From contig NZ_AP024619.1 in NCBI RefSeq assembly GCF_019668485.1, positions 2,082,001 through 2,146,000 of the forward strand: DNA of 64,000 bases, in the 5' to 3' direction. The notes beneath the pieces are model-generated. The model was not told the DNA's origin. It saw only the letters and a program-made list of their open reading frames with translations, and ran no database searches. The translations under genes were made by a program, and so were the position numbers. Positions 8,173 through 16,615 of the stretch are shown piece by piece (position 1 is the first letter of the stretch; every line of letters starts with the position of its first letter). This DNA is from Gelria sp. Kuro-4 (GTDB lineage: Bacteria; Bacillota; DTU030; DUMP01).

Positions 8173-9162
8173 CTAAAGGTCGCGCAGGTTCATGGCTTCC
8201 CGGGCTTCCTCGACGGTACGGGCCGCCACCAGGCGCGCCCGCCGTGCCCCTTCCCGGAGGATATCGCGCACGTCGTCCGGGTGAGCCGCAAGCTGCTGGC
8301 GCCGTTCATGAATGGGCGCCATCCGCTCGGCGATCACATCGGCCAGCCGCCGCTTGCATGCCACGCAGCCGATGCCGGCGCTCTTGCACTCCTTTGCCAC
8401 CGCTTCGTGGGTGGCAGCGCTGAAGGCCTTGTAGAACTGGTAAGGGACGCAAACCTCCGGGTGCCCGGGATCGGTCTTTTTGATGCGCTCAGGGTCGGTG
8501 ACCATCTGCGCCACCTTGGCGCGGATTTCCTCCGGCGAGTCCGACATGCGGATCTCGTTGCCGTAGCTCTTGCTCATCTTGCGGCCGTCGATACCGGGCA
8601 GCAACGCGAACTTGGTAAGCTTAGCCTGGGGCTCGGGAAAGACCTGTTTCTGGTAGAGGAAGTTGAAACGCCGGGCAATCTCCCGGGCGATCTCCAGGTG
8701 GGGCAGCTGGTCCTCACCCACCGGAACCGTGTCGGCCTTGTAAACAAGGATGTCGGCGGCCATCAGCACCGGATAACCCAAGAAACCGTAGGTGGCGATG
8801 TTGCGGCCTTCCAGCTGCTTGAGCTGTTCCTTGTACGTCGGCACCCGCTCGAGCCAGGAGAGCGGGGTGACCATGGAAAAGAGTAGGTGCAGTTCGCCAT
8901 GTTCCTTCACGTTGGACTGAACAAATACGGTGCTCTTCTCCGGGTCAATCCCGGCGCTCAGCCAGTCGATGGCGATGTTCAGAATGTTATCCTGCAGCTC
9001 AGCTGTATCCTCATAGCCTGTCGTCAAGGCGTGCCAATCAACGATGGTGAAGTAACACTCGTAATCCTTTTGCAGCTCCACCATGTTGACCACAGAGCCC
9101 AGGTAATTGCCCAGGTGGAGTCGCCCCGTCGGGCGCATGCCGTTGAGAACACGACCTTTCAT
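8173..9162 (-). CDS. trpS: tryptophan--tRNA ligase
   Basis: Charges tRNA-Trp. With the ATG at 9162 the class I signature HLGN is at residues 16-19 and KMSKS at 195-199; the GEDQLPHLE motif is near 149. An ATG three codons upstream (9171) is nearly as good, and a longer frame to 9237 adds a cysteine-rich leader outside the family. No T-box lies upstream: only 34 bases separate it from the M50 protease gene. Confidence 0.96.
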   Translation of the reverse strand: MKGRVLNGMRPTGRLHLGNYLGSVVNMVELQKDYECYFTIVDWHALTTGYEDTAELQDNILNIAIDWLSAGIDPEKSTVFVQSNVKEHGELHLLFSMVTPLSWLERVPTYKEQLKQLEGRNIATYGFLGYPVLMAADILVYKADTVPVGEDQLPHLEIAREIARRFNFLYQKQVFPEPQAKLTKFALLPGIDGRKMSKSYGNEIRMSDSPEEIRAKVAQMVTDPERIKKTDPGHPEVCVPYQFYKAFSAATHEAVAKECKSAGIGCVACKRRLADVIAERMAPIHERRQQLAAHPDDVRDILREGARRARLVAARTVEEAREAMNLRDL

Positions 9163-9196
9163 CCCTCTCATCCCTTCGCGTAGAGATTTGGCTGCT

Positions 9197-9841
9197 TCAA
9201 AAGCGCAGCAGGATACGATACAGGAAGCCAAACACAATAAGGTCGGTCACGCTGTACAAAACCTGGTACAACCAGGAGGCAAGCGGTAAGAGGATTATGC
9301 TGGTCAGGCCCAGGTAAAGGAGCACGATAAGGATTACCGGGCCGTACGGCTCCCAGCGCGCCAGCTCATAGGCTGTGCGGCGCGGCAGCAGCTCCGCCAG
9401 CACCTTTGAGCCGTCCAGAGGCGGAATCGGTATTAAGTTAAAGACAGCCAGAAAAATATTATACCACATGGCCAGCTCCACAATGCTGGCCAGGCCTTCG
9501 TTGAAGAGCAGCACCTGCAGCTTAAGGAGAATTAAGAGGACAAGCGCCGTCAGGACGTTGGCCCCCGCTCCAGCCAGGGAGACGAGGATCAGGCCGGCCC
9601 GGCGCGGCCGCAGGTAATTGGGGTTTATCGGAACCGGCTTGGCCCAGCCGAAGCGCACCAGCCAGAGCATTAAGAGCCCTAAAGGGTCCAGGTGAGCCAG
9701 CGGATTAAGCGTCAGCCGCCCGTAAGCGCGGGGCGTGGGATCACCCAGCGCATCCGCCACCTTCGCATGGGCATACTCATGTACCGTCAGCGCCAGCAGC
9801 AGGGCCGGAATGCGAAAGATCATGTCGCGGGCAAGCCACAT
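9197..9841 (-). CDS. site-2 protease family protein (peptidase M50)
   Basis: Membrane metalloprotease of the small YwhC/rhomboid-distant M50 group, substrate unknown. With the ATG at 9841, behind AGGAAGGAAGG, the zinc motif HEYAH is at residues 21-25 and the second motif NLIPIPPLDGS near residue 135. Several hydrophobic segments agree with an integral membrane enzyme. It precedes trpS by about 35 bases; the pairing with trpS and scpAB is common in spore-forming Clostridia. Confidence 0.92.
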   Translation of the reverse strand: MWLARDMIFRIPALLLALTVHEYAHAKVADALGDPTPRAYGRLTLNPLAHLDPLGLLMLWLVRFGWAKPVPINPNYLRPRRAGLILVSLAGAGANVLTALVLLILLKLQVLLFNEGLASIVELAMWYNIFLAVFNLIPIPPLDGSKVLAELLPRRTAYELARWEPYGPVILIVLLYLGLTSIILLPLASWLYQVLYSVTDLIVFGFLYRILLRF

Positions 9842-9960
9842 ACGTACCTTCCTTCCTCTTTGTCCCGCGGCCCGGCCGGTCCAGTCGCGCTTCATCGCCT
9901 GCGCGCCGGCGCCTTTCCCGGCGTGCCACTTAAGGGAAATTATAGCACAACCAAGGGGCG

Positions 9961-9995
9961 AAAAAAAGCCAGAACGGGGCCGGTCCCCGTCTGGC
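9961..9995 (-). terminator. intrinsic terminator of lysA
   Basis: On the minus strand a GC-rich stem of about 11 pairs (GCCAGACGGGG against CCCCGTTCTGGC) is followed by seven T. It lies 14 bases beyond the lysA stop. Confidence 0.88.
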
Positions 9996-10008
9996 TTGCG
10001 CATTCGTT

Positions 10009-11349
10009 TCAGCGCACCGCCCGCAAAGACTCCTGCTCACGCCACGCGGCGGGAATGCGGTCGTTGCGCACCAGGTCCGCCAGGCTTTCCCGCTGGACCA
10101 CCACAGAGGCCCGGCCATCGCGGACAAAGACCACCGCCGGGCGGGCCAGGCGGTTGTAGTTGCTGGCCATGGAATACTGATAGGCCCCGGCCGTAAAGAC
10201 GGCGATGAGGTCGCCCGGCTCCAGCCGCGGCAGGTTAATGTCTTGGATGAGTACATCGCCCGACTCACAGCACTTGCCGGCAATGGTCACCACCTCGGCC
10301 GGCAGGTGATTCGCCTTGTTGGCCACCAGGGCGCTGTAGCGCGACCCATAGAGGGCCGGGCGCGGGTTATCGGCCATACCACCGTCCACGGCGACGTAGG
10401 TGCGCACGCCCGGGATTTCCTTGCGCGCCCCTACCCGGTAGACAGCAGTTCCCGCCGGGCCGACGATGGAACGGCCGGGCTCGAAGATCACCTTCGGCAG
10501 GGGAAAGCGCTTCTCCTGACAGTAAGCCTTGAGGGCCGCCGCGATGGTATCGATACAGGCGGCCGGGCTCACCGGGGCATCGTCGTCGCTGTAGTACACC
10601 CCCAGCCCTCCGCCCAGGTCCAATTCCTCGAAGGTAAGGCCGGTGAGGCGCCTCACTTCGCCAAGAAAATCGATCATCACCTGGGCCGCTTTAACGTAGC
10701 CATCAAGGGCAAAGATTTGCGAACCGATGTGACAGTGCAACCCTCTAAGATCCAGGCGGCTCTTCGTTAGAGCCTCCTCCACTGCCGTAAGCGCCTGACC
10801 GTTTTCCAGCGTAAAGCCGAATTTGGAATCCAGTTGGCCGGTCTGAACGTAAGCGTGGGTGTGCGCCTCAATCCCGGGCGAGACCCGGAGGAGAACACTC
10901 ACCCGCTGGTGCAGCCGTGCCGCCACTTCTTCCAGGAGGTCGAGCTCGTAAAAGTTATCGACGATGATGCGCCCCACCCGCGCCCGCACTGCTTGCTCCA
11001 GCTCGGCCGGGCTCTTATTGTTGCCGTTGAAGTAAATGCGTCCCGCCGGAAAGCCCGCCGTCAGCGCCGTGTAGAGCTCGCCGCCGGAGACCACATCCAG
11101 GGCCAGTTCCTCTTCCTCGGCCAGGCGGCACATGGCCAGGGTGCAAAAGGCCTTGCAGGCGTAGGCCACCTCGGCCCGGGGGAAGTTCGCCTGCGCCGCC
11201 TTGCGCCAGCTGCGGCAGTTGGCGCGGATGAGCTCTTCATCCATGACATAAAGCGGGGTGCCGTACCGCGCTGCCAGGTCCGGTACAGGCACACCGCCGA
11301 TCTCCAGATACCCTTGCCCGTTTATCCGGGCCGTCCCCATAAGCTTCAT
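10009..11349 (-). CDS. lysA: diaminopimelate decarboxylase
   Basis: Last step of lysine synthesis: decarboxylates meso-diaminopimelate with pyridoxal phosphate. The PLP lysine is Lys66 in AYACKAF; HCHIGSQ lies near residue 205, EPGRSIV near 305 and the CESGDVL active-site cysteine region near 360. 446 residues is the normal length. ATG at 11349 has a GAGGAGGCGG site. It is a single-gene unit between a lysine riboswitch and a terminator. Confidence 0.97.
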   Translation of the reverse strand: MKLMGTARINGQGYLEIGGVPVPDLAARYGTPLYVMDEELIRANCRSWRKAAQANFPRAEVAYACKAFCTLAMCRLAEEEELALDVVSGGELYTALTAGFPAGRIYFNGNNKSPAELEQAVRARVGRIIVDNFYELDLLEEVAARLHQRVSVLLRVSPGIEAHTHAYVQTGQLDSKFGFTLENGQALTAVEEALTKSRLDLRGLHCHIGSQIFALDGYVKAAQVMIDFLGEVRRLTGLTFEELDLGGGLGVYYSDDDAPVSPAACIDTIAAALKAYCQEKRFPLPKVIFEPGRSIVGPAGTAVYRVGARKEIPGVRTYVAVDGGMADNPRPALYGSRYSALVANKANHLPAEVVTIAGKCCESGDVLIQDINLPRLEPGDLIAVFTAGAYQYSMASNYNRLARPAVVFVRDGRASVVVQRESLADLVRNDRIPAAWREQESLRAVR

Positions 11350-11457
11350 TACGTCCGCCTCCTCGCTTGTTTAACCCTCCGCTGGGGAGTAAAACTAAAC
11401 GAGAAAGCGGCCTTTAGCGGAACGGGACACTCTCATCCCTGGCTACCCCCTTTCCGT

Positions 11458-11632
11458 GAGATAGCGCTCCACCGGCAGCCACGGTAAACCGCCGGTGACA
11501 GTCCCAGACTTGTTCAGCCTGGGCCCAGCCGGGAAGCCGGCGCCTCTTCCCTGCTTCGGCGACGGCCCCTTTCCCCCGCCTTCCTCGCTGCCCTGCTCGA
11601 GCGGGTTACTCTTGGCCCTCGCGCCTCTACCC
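11458..11632 (-). promoter_or_regulatory. lysine riboswitch (L box)
   Basis: The minus strand shows the conserved lysine-aptamer core: AGAGGCGCGAGG, AGAGTAACC, AAAGGGGCCGTCGCCGAAGC, CTGGG, GGGACTGTCA and GGTGGAGCGCTATC in order. GGTAG near 11629 pairs with CTATC near 11462 to close P1. It precedes lysA by about 110 bases. I see no strong terminator with a T-run between aptamer and gene, so control could be at translation or through a weak hairpin. Confidence 0.92.
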
Positions 11633-11669
11633 CACCTCAGCCGAGATGAGGTGCTAAAAGTTTGCGCTT

Positions 11670-11699
11670 ATCATAACACGCCCCTGTCCCCGCTGTCAA
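11670..11699 (-). promoter_or_regulatory. SigA-type promoter of lysA
   Basis: TTGACA and TATGAT separated by 18 bases on the minus strand, about 40 bases upstream of the lysine aptamer. Expected start of the riboswitch leader is near 11663. Confidence 0.8.
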
Positions 11700-11725
11700 C
11701 GCCGTGCGGCGCCGTAACATACATT

Positions 11726-12697
11726 TTACCTGCCGGCGGCCTCGCCGGTGAGGCTCCAGCGGCCGCAGCGGTCGCCCCAGCGCGCCAGCACCCGGTCGCC
11801 GGCACGAATCTCCACCACCTCGCACTGGTTGGCGCAGCCGCTGCAGGAGCGGCTGGCCACCTGAAAACGCCAGCGGCTCACGTCAAAGCCCTGGAAGCGG
11901 GAAGGGCTGCCGTCGGCCACGGCCCGGCGGGCCAGCTGGGCGGCCCCCAGCGCCCCCATGACCGCGTGGTGCGCCGGTACCGTGACCGCCCGGCCCAGCG
12001 CCTCTTCAAAGGCCCGGCGCATGCCCACATTGGCCGCCACGCCGCCCTGAAAAAGAATAGGGGAGCGGATTTCCTTCCCTTTAGCCACGTTGTTCAGGTA
12101 GTTGCGCACCAAGGCCTGGCAGAGCCCGGCCACGATATCCTCCACCGGGTGTCCCAGCTGTTGCTTGTGAATCATGTCCGACTCGGCAAAGACAGCGCAG
12201 CGGCCGGCGATCCGTACCGGGTTGGCGGCTTTCACGGCCAGGCCGCCGAACTCCTCGATGGGCACGCCCAGCCGGGCCGCCTGGCGGTCGAGAAAGGAAC
12301 CCGTTCCGGCCGCGCAGACGGTATTCATGGCAAAGTCCACCACCACGCCGTGGCGGAGGATGATGATCTTGGAATCCTGGCCCCCGATCTCCAGCACCGT
12401 CTGCACGGCCGGGACCTGGCTCAAGGCGGCCACCGCATGAGCGGTGATCTCGTTTTTCACCGCATCGGCGCCCACCATGGCCGCCGCGAGCTGCCGCCCG
12501 CTGCCGGTGGTACCAACACCGGCGATGCTGAGGCGCGCAGGGATTTCCCGCTCCACGCAGGCCAGGCCCTCCTGCACGGCCCGGATGGGATTGCCGCGGG
12601 TCCTGAGGTAAAGGCTGGTGAGCACTTCCCCCCCTTCGTCTAAAAGTACCAGGTTGGTGCTCACCGAACCGACGTCAATGCCGAGATACGCCTGCAA
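11726..12697 (-). CDS. acyl-CoA dehydratase activase family ATPase (BadF/HgdC type)
   Basis: ASKHA-fold ATPase of the kind that activates 2-hydroxyacyl-CoA dehydratases by ATP-driven electron transfer. Nucleotide motifs are GIDVGSVSTN at 6-15 and EIGGQDSK at 103-110. Cys128 (in NTVCAAGTG) and Cys167 (in AGRCAVF) fit the inter-subunit [4Fe-4S] cluster ligands. A C-terminal addition has Cys285, 288, 292 and 311, suggesting another metal site. TTG start at 12697 behind GGAGGAACAGC. It overlaps the preceding gene and ends the series that follows spoVAF. No dehydratase substrate genes are nearby. Confidence 0.88.
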   Translation of the reverse strand: MQAYLGIDVGSVSTNLVLLDEGGEVLTSLYLRTRGNPIRAVQEGLACVEREIPARLSIAGVGTTGSGRQLAAAMVGADAVKNEITAHAVAALSQVPAVQTVLEIGGQDSKIIILRHGVVVDFAMNTVCAAGTGSFLDRQAARLGVPIEEFGGLAVKAANPVRIAGRCAVFAESDMIHKQQLGHPVEDIVAGLCQALVRNYLNNVAKGKEIRSPILFQGGVAANVGMRRAFEEALGRAVTVPAHHAVMGALGAAQLARRAVADGSPSRFQGFDVSRWRFQVASRSCSGCANQCEVVEIRAGDRVLARWGDRCGRWSLTGEAAGR

Positions 12698-13793
12698 ACG
12701 CTGTTCCTCCTTCTTTCTGCCGGCGCCGGGCGCACAGGAGGTCGCAGAAGGCCTCCAGCCGGGTGCGCACCCCTACCTCACTGGCATGCTCATCCAGCAT
12801 AAAGGTGAGGACAGGAATACCCACATCCCGGCTCACCTTGGGCAGGATGCTTTCCGCCACTATTTCCGGCATGCAGGTGAGCGGCGCCAGCTGAATAACC
12901 CCGTCAAAACCGGCGCGGGCGTAACGCACGGTCCAGCTGATGCTTTCCAGGCCGTGCCCGCCGACAAAGTGGCCCAGGTAGGGCGCAGCCAGGCGGTACT
13001 CTTCCCGGTCGTCCCTGAGGTGCAGGGAGTGTAGCACCAAGTTGGTTTTCACCCAGTCGCTGAGGTAGATGGAGCGCTCCACGATAGCGCCCATTTCCCC
13101 CAGCACGCGCTCCAACTCCAGGTTCACGGCCGGCTCCAGCACCGTGTAAATCTCGCCCACGATCCCGATGCGCAGCGGGGCCTCGCCTTCCCGGCGAGGC
13201 AGAGCCTTAAGGAGTACCTTCCCCCGGCGGGCCGCCTCCTCCACCTCCGGCACGCTGCCGGCTTCATCCACCTGGTCGAGAATCCTTTGCCACGCCCTGG
13301 TGGTGGCCCCGCGCTCACCTTCCTGCGCCCGCGCCCGATGCACCTCGTGTTCCAGTTCGTCCAGGACGGTCAGCTTGCGCCAGGCCAGCCGGCCGGCCCG
13401 CCAGATCTCCCGCAGGCCGGCCCCGCCGGTGATGTCGCGCAGGCCCTGCCAGAGTTCCCGCCAGTGGCCCTGCGGGGGCTCCAGCACCACCATGCGCAGA
13501 TTTACTCCCAGGTCGCGCAAGATTTCCTGCTCCACCTGGGCGTAATAACCGAAGCGGCAGGGTCCCACCCCGCCGGCCATCACCACGGTATCCGCCCCTT
13601 TGCGGGCCGCCTCAAGGAAGTTGCCCACGTTCACCTTGAGCGGCAAACAGGCGAACTCCGGTGCATAGCGCGTCCCCAGGCTCAGCGTCTCCCGGCTGAC
13701 CGGAGGAGGCACCACCACCTCCACCCCCAAGGCCGTAAAAAAAGCGCGCAGCGGGATATAGATGTGCCCCATATGAGGAAAAGTCACCTTCAC
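12675..13793 (-). CDS. activase-associated protein, COG3581/HgdB-like
   Basis: Relative of the dehydratase component and of the C-terminal part of large multidomain activases. The GTG at 13793 overlaps the upstream stop (GTGA) and has GGAGGGG before it. Conserved points are ACLPLKVNVGNF near residue 54, GGVGPCRFGYY near 78, LTCMPE near 305 and the FMLDEH stretch near 330; the cysteines could hold an iron-sulfur cluster. The substrate is not evident. It lies between a paralogue-like DUF2229 gene and the activase gene and likely forms one complex with them. Confidence 0.8.
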   Translation of the reverse strand: MKVTFPHMGHIYIPLRAFFTALGVEVVVPPPVSRETLSLGTRYAPEFACLPLKVNVGNFLEAARKGADTVVMAGGVGPCRFGYYAQVEQEILRDLGVNLRMVVLEPPQGHWRELWQGLRDITGGAGLREIWRAGRLAWRKLTVLDELEHEVHRARAQEGERGATTRAWQRILDQVDEAGSVPEVEEAARRGKVLLKALPRREGEAPLRIGIVGEIYTVLEPAVNLELERVLGEMGAIVERSIYLSDWVKTNLVLHSLHLRDDREEYRLAAPYLGHFVGGHGLESISWTVRYARAGFDGVIQLAPLTCMPEIVAESILPKVSRDVGIPVLTFMLDEHASEVGVRTRLEAFCDLLCARRRQKEGGTAFAGVSRH

Positions 13794-14746
13794 GACGCGC
13801 CCCTCCATTCGATCATGTCCAGGAAAGCCTCCACGCGGGTCACCAAACCGCCTTCACCCGTGTGCTCATCCAGGGTTAAAAGGAGAAAGGGTAAGCGTCC
13901 CCGGCGGTGGGCGCGGCGTTCCAGGAGCTCGCCCACCAGGGAGTCGGGGCCGCAGCCGAAGGACACCACGTGGATGATGCCGGCGACACCGCCCCCGCGC
14001 AGGTAGTGGCCGCCTGCGCCTAGGATGAGCCGGCCCAGGCTCCAAAAGAGCGACTTGGGAAGCCGTGCCGCCTCGGCGGCGATGAGCCGGCTGGGCAGCA
14101 TCTCCGCGGTAAGCACGCGGTAACCCCGGCGCTTAAGGCGCGCGATGAGTCCCATGTTGACAAACTCGTCGAAGACGTTGTAAGGGTGTCCCAGCACCAA
14201 GAGGGTGCCCTTAACCGGTGCGGCCGCTGCTTCCGGGGCCACGCCTTCCTCCTCCAGGGGTGCCCTCCCCTCACCCAGGCGCACCAGGTAACGCGCCTGT
14301 TCGCCGGCGGCCGCCCGCCAGGCGGCCCTGGCGTCCGCAACCGTAAAGCCCAGCACCCGGGCCGTATTAAGCAGGCTGTTCTCCCAGGCCCGGCGCCCCA
14401 GGCGGGCGTTCAACGTGGGCCCGAGCACCGGGGGGAGCTTCAGGCCGGCATGGCGCAGCATGTCCGGCAGGCCCATGAGCTTAGGACAGATGTAGGTTCC
14501 CGGCTCGGCGCTCACCAGCCGCGGCACGAAAAGATAATCCACCCGGGGAACCAGCTGGAGGGTGTGGCCGTAGAACACCTTCACCGGCAGGCAGGCCTCG
14601 GGGACGGCCGCCAGGACTCCCTGGTTGAGGATCTCCTTGGTGGTGGGCGGGGAGGTCACCACCTCCACACCCAGGCGCTGCCAAAAGGTCAGCCAGAGCG
14701 GGTGGTAGTGGTAGTAGAGCAGGGCGCGCGGTATGCCCAGCCGCAT
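13790..14746 (-). CDS. activase-associated protein, DUF2229/COG3580-like
   Basis: Similar in plan to the neighbouring COG3581-like protein: a start of the form MRLGIPRALLYY, an EACLPVKVFYGH motif near residue 54, a CPK motif near 88, FGCGPDSLV near 265 and LTLDEHTGEGG near 290. The ATG at 14746 has an AGAGGTG site 7-10 bases upstream; a GTG four codons earlier is an alternative. It starts 16 bases after the spoVAF stop with no terminator between, so it appears to belong to the spoVA transcript. Confidence 0.8.
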   Translation of the reverse strand: MRLGIPRALLYYHYHPLWLTFWQRLGVEVVTSPPTTKEILNQGVLAAVPEACLPVKVFYGHTLQLVPRVDYLFVPRLVSAEPGTYICPKLMGLPDMLRHAGLKLPPVLGPTLNARLGRRAWENSLLNTARVLGFTVADARAAWRAAAGEQARYLVRLGEGRAPLEEEGVAPEAAAAPVKGTLLVLGHPYNVFDEFVNMGLIARLKRRGYRVLTAEMLPSRLIAAEAARLPKSLFWSLGRLILGAGGHYLRGGGVAGIIHVVSFGCGPDSLVGELLERRAHRRGRLPFLLLTLDEHTGEGGLVTRVEAFLDMIEWRGAS

Positions 14747-14762
14747 TCTCAGCTTCACCTCT

Positions 14763-16229
14763 TCACGTGTTATCAGCGCGGGGCGGGAGCCGGTCCGGGT
14801 CCTGGGGATGCAGGGCCCGCGGCCGGAACCTTTTCACGGGGATGGGGCGGCGCAATAAAATATCCCAGAGGGCCGCACCGTCCCAGGGCAGGAGCGGCCA
14901 GAGGTAGGGAACATTAAAGGATTTGGTAGCCGTAAGGAGGATAAAGAGTCCGATGAGACCGGCGGCCAGCCCCGTTCCTCCCCAGGCACCCACCAGTATG
15001 AGCAGTGCCAGCCGGCAGAGCCGGACGGCCATGCCGAACTCGTAGCTGGGGGTAGCGAACGTCCCCACCGCGGCGATGGCCATGTACACCACCACCTCGG
15101 GTATAACCAGCCCGACCTTGGACGCAAAGTCGCCGATCATAAAGGCGGCGATGATGCCGAGGGCGGTGGCCAGGGCGCTGGGCGTGTGAATGGCGGCCAT
15201 GCGCACAAGATCAAGGCCTAGTTCCGCAAAGACAAACTGGAAGAAAAGGGGCACCTTCCCCAGCTTCTGCGGCCCGATAAACTTGAGGGCCGCAGGCACA
15301 ACCTCGGGGTGGAGGGCAAAGAGCAGCCAGAGCGGGGTGACGATGAGCGACGCGGCCACGCCGAAGAAACGCACCCAGCGCAGGTACGCTCCCACCAGCG
15401 GGTTCTGCCGGAATTCCTCGGCGTGCTGCACATGGTGAAAGAGCGTGGCCGGGGCGATGATGGCGCTGGGTGAAGTGTCCACCAGGATCAGCACGTGTCC
15501 TTCAAGAATGTGCACGGCGGCCACGTCGGGACGTTCGGTGTAACGCACCTCGGGAAAAGGGTTCCAGGTGCCCAGGGTAAGAAATTCCTCAACCGATTTT
15601 TCCGCCATGGGCAGGCCATCGATATCGACGGCCTTGAGGCGCTCCTTAATGAGCTTAACCAGTCCCGGGTCCGCAATGTCTTTGATGTAGACGACGGCAA
15701 TATCGGAGAGCGACCGCTTTCCTGCCTGCTGCAGCTCCACCCGGAGCTTGGGGTCACGAACGCGCCGGCGGATGAGAGCAGTATTGAAAACAAGCGTTTC
15801 GGTGAAACCGTCGCGCGAACCGCGCGTTACCCGTTCAATATCCGGCTCTTCCGGGCCGCGCGCCGGGTACTCGCGCGCGTCAATGACGATGGCCTCCCGC
15901 TGCCCATCGATAATGAGGGCCACGGGCCCGGCCAGTACCTGCTTGGGGATGTCCTCCAGGGAGTCAACGGTGTCAACCTCAATGTAACCGATGTACTGCG
16001 CCAGCAGTTTTTGGATGGGTTGCGGAGCGACCTTGTCGGGTGTAAGACCCTGCAGAATCTGCAGCAGCCGCAGCAGGACCTGGTCCTTGGCGAAGCCATC
16101 CACAAAGATCAGCGCCGCCTCCCGCCCGGCCACCGTCAAACGCCGGGAAACAATATCGAAGCTTTCCTCAAGGCCGAGTTCGGCCTCGAGATAAGCAAGG
16201 TTGTCCTCGAGCTTCCGGGCCAGCTCCAC
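14763..16229 (-). CDS. spoVAF: stage V sporulation protein AF (GerA-type)
   Basis: Spore inner-membrane protein of the GerAA family, part of the SpoVA dipicolinate channel operon. The first 240 residues are soluble (DGFAKD near 43, PQPIQKLL near 93) and the rest contains about five membrane segments. The motif DTSPSAIIAPATLFHH near residue 251 and FRQNPLVGAYLRW near 272 are typical of the family. GTG start at 16229 behind GGGGGGACGAGG. The charged tail of about 25 residues is ordinary. Confidence 0.95.
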   Translation of the reverse strand: MELARKLEDNLAYLEAELGLEESFDIVSRRLTVAGREAALIFVDGFAKDQVLLRLLQILQGLTPDKVAPQPIQKLLAQYIGYIEVDTVDSLEDIPKQVLAGPVALIIDGQREAIVIDAREYPARGPEEPDIERVTRGSRDGFTETLVFNTALIRRRVRDPKLRVELQQAGKRSLSDIAVVYIKDIADPGLVKLIKERLKAVDIDGLPMAEKSVEEFLTLGTWNPFPEVRYTERPDVAAVHILEGHVLILVDTSPSAIIAPATLFHHVQHAEEFRQNPLVGAYLRWVRFFGVAASLIVTPLWLLFALHPEVVPAALKFIGPQKLGKVPLFFQFVFAELGLDLVRMAAIHTPSALATALGIIAAFMIGDFASKVGLVIPEVVVYMAIAAVGTFATPSYEFGMAVRLCRLALLILVGAWGGTGLAAGLIGLFILLTATKSFNVPYLWPLLPWDGAALWDILLRRPIPVKRFRPRALHPQDPDRLPPRADNT

Positions 16230-16240
16230 CCTCGTCCCCC

Positions 16241-16591
16241 CTAGCCCTTCGGGTTAAAGAGGAGCGCCATGGCAAAGCCGAAGAAAACCGCCGCTGCGAT
16301 GCCCATACTGGTGTTCTTAAACACCCCGCTTAAGATCCCCACGGCACCCTTGGCATCGATTTCCTCAAACACCCCGCTCACAATGGAATAGCCGAAACCG
16401 GTGAGCGGAATGGTTGCTCCCGCTCCCCCCACCTGCACGAGCTTTTCGTAAATCCCCAGCCCGCTGAGCAGGGCGCCCAGGGAGACAAATAGAACCAGTA
16501 CGTGGGCCGGCGTCAACGGTGTCAGGTCCATCAGGAGTTGGCCCACAGCGCAAATGGCTCCTCCCACCACAAAAGCCAGTAGGTACTGCAC
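16241..16591 (-). CDS. spoVAE: stage V sporulation protein AE
   Basis: Small membrane subunit (116 residues) of the channel that moves dipicolinic acid into the forespore and out at germination. Hydrophobic helices and the GAGATIPLTGFGYSIV motif near residue 56 match SpoVAEb. GTG start at 16591. Packed between spoVAD and spoVAF with short gaps. Confidence 0.93.
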   Translation of the reverse strand: MQYLLAFVVGGAICAVGQLLMDLTPLTPAHVLVLFVSLGALLSGLGIYEKLVQVGGAGATIPLTGFGYSIVSGVFEEIDAKGAVGILSGVFKNTSMGIAAAVFFGFAMALLFNPKG

Positions 16592-16615
16592 GGTACATGC
16601 CCCCTACCCTCGCAC

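Noticed and set aside
7639-8886. A plus-strand open frame of 415 codons
   Set aside because: Antisense to scpA and trpS, both firmly identified.
11495-12643. A plus-strand open frame of 382 codons
   Set aside because: Antisense to the activase gene and the lysine riboswitch leader; composition is typical of a shadow frame.
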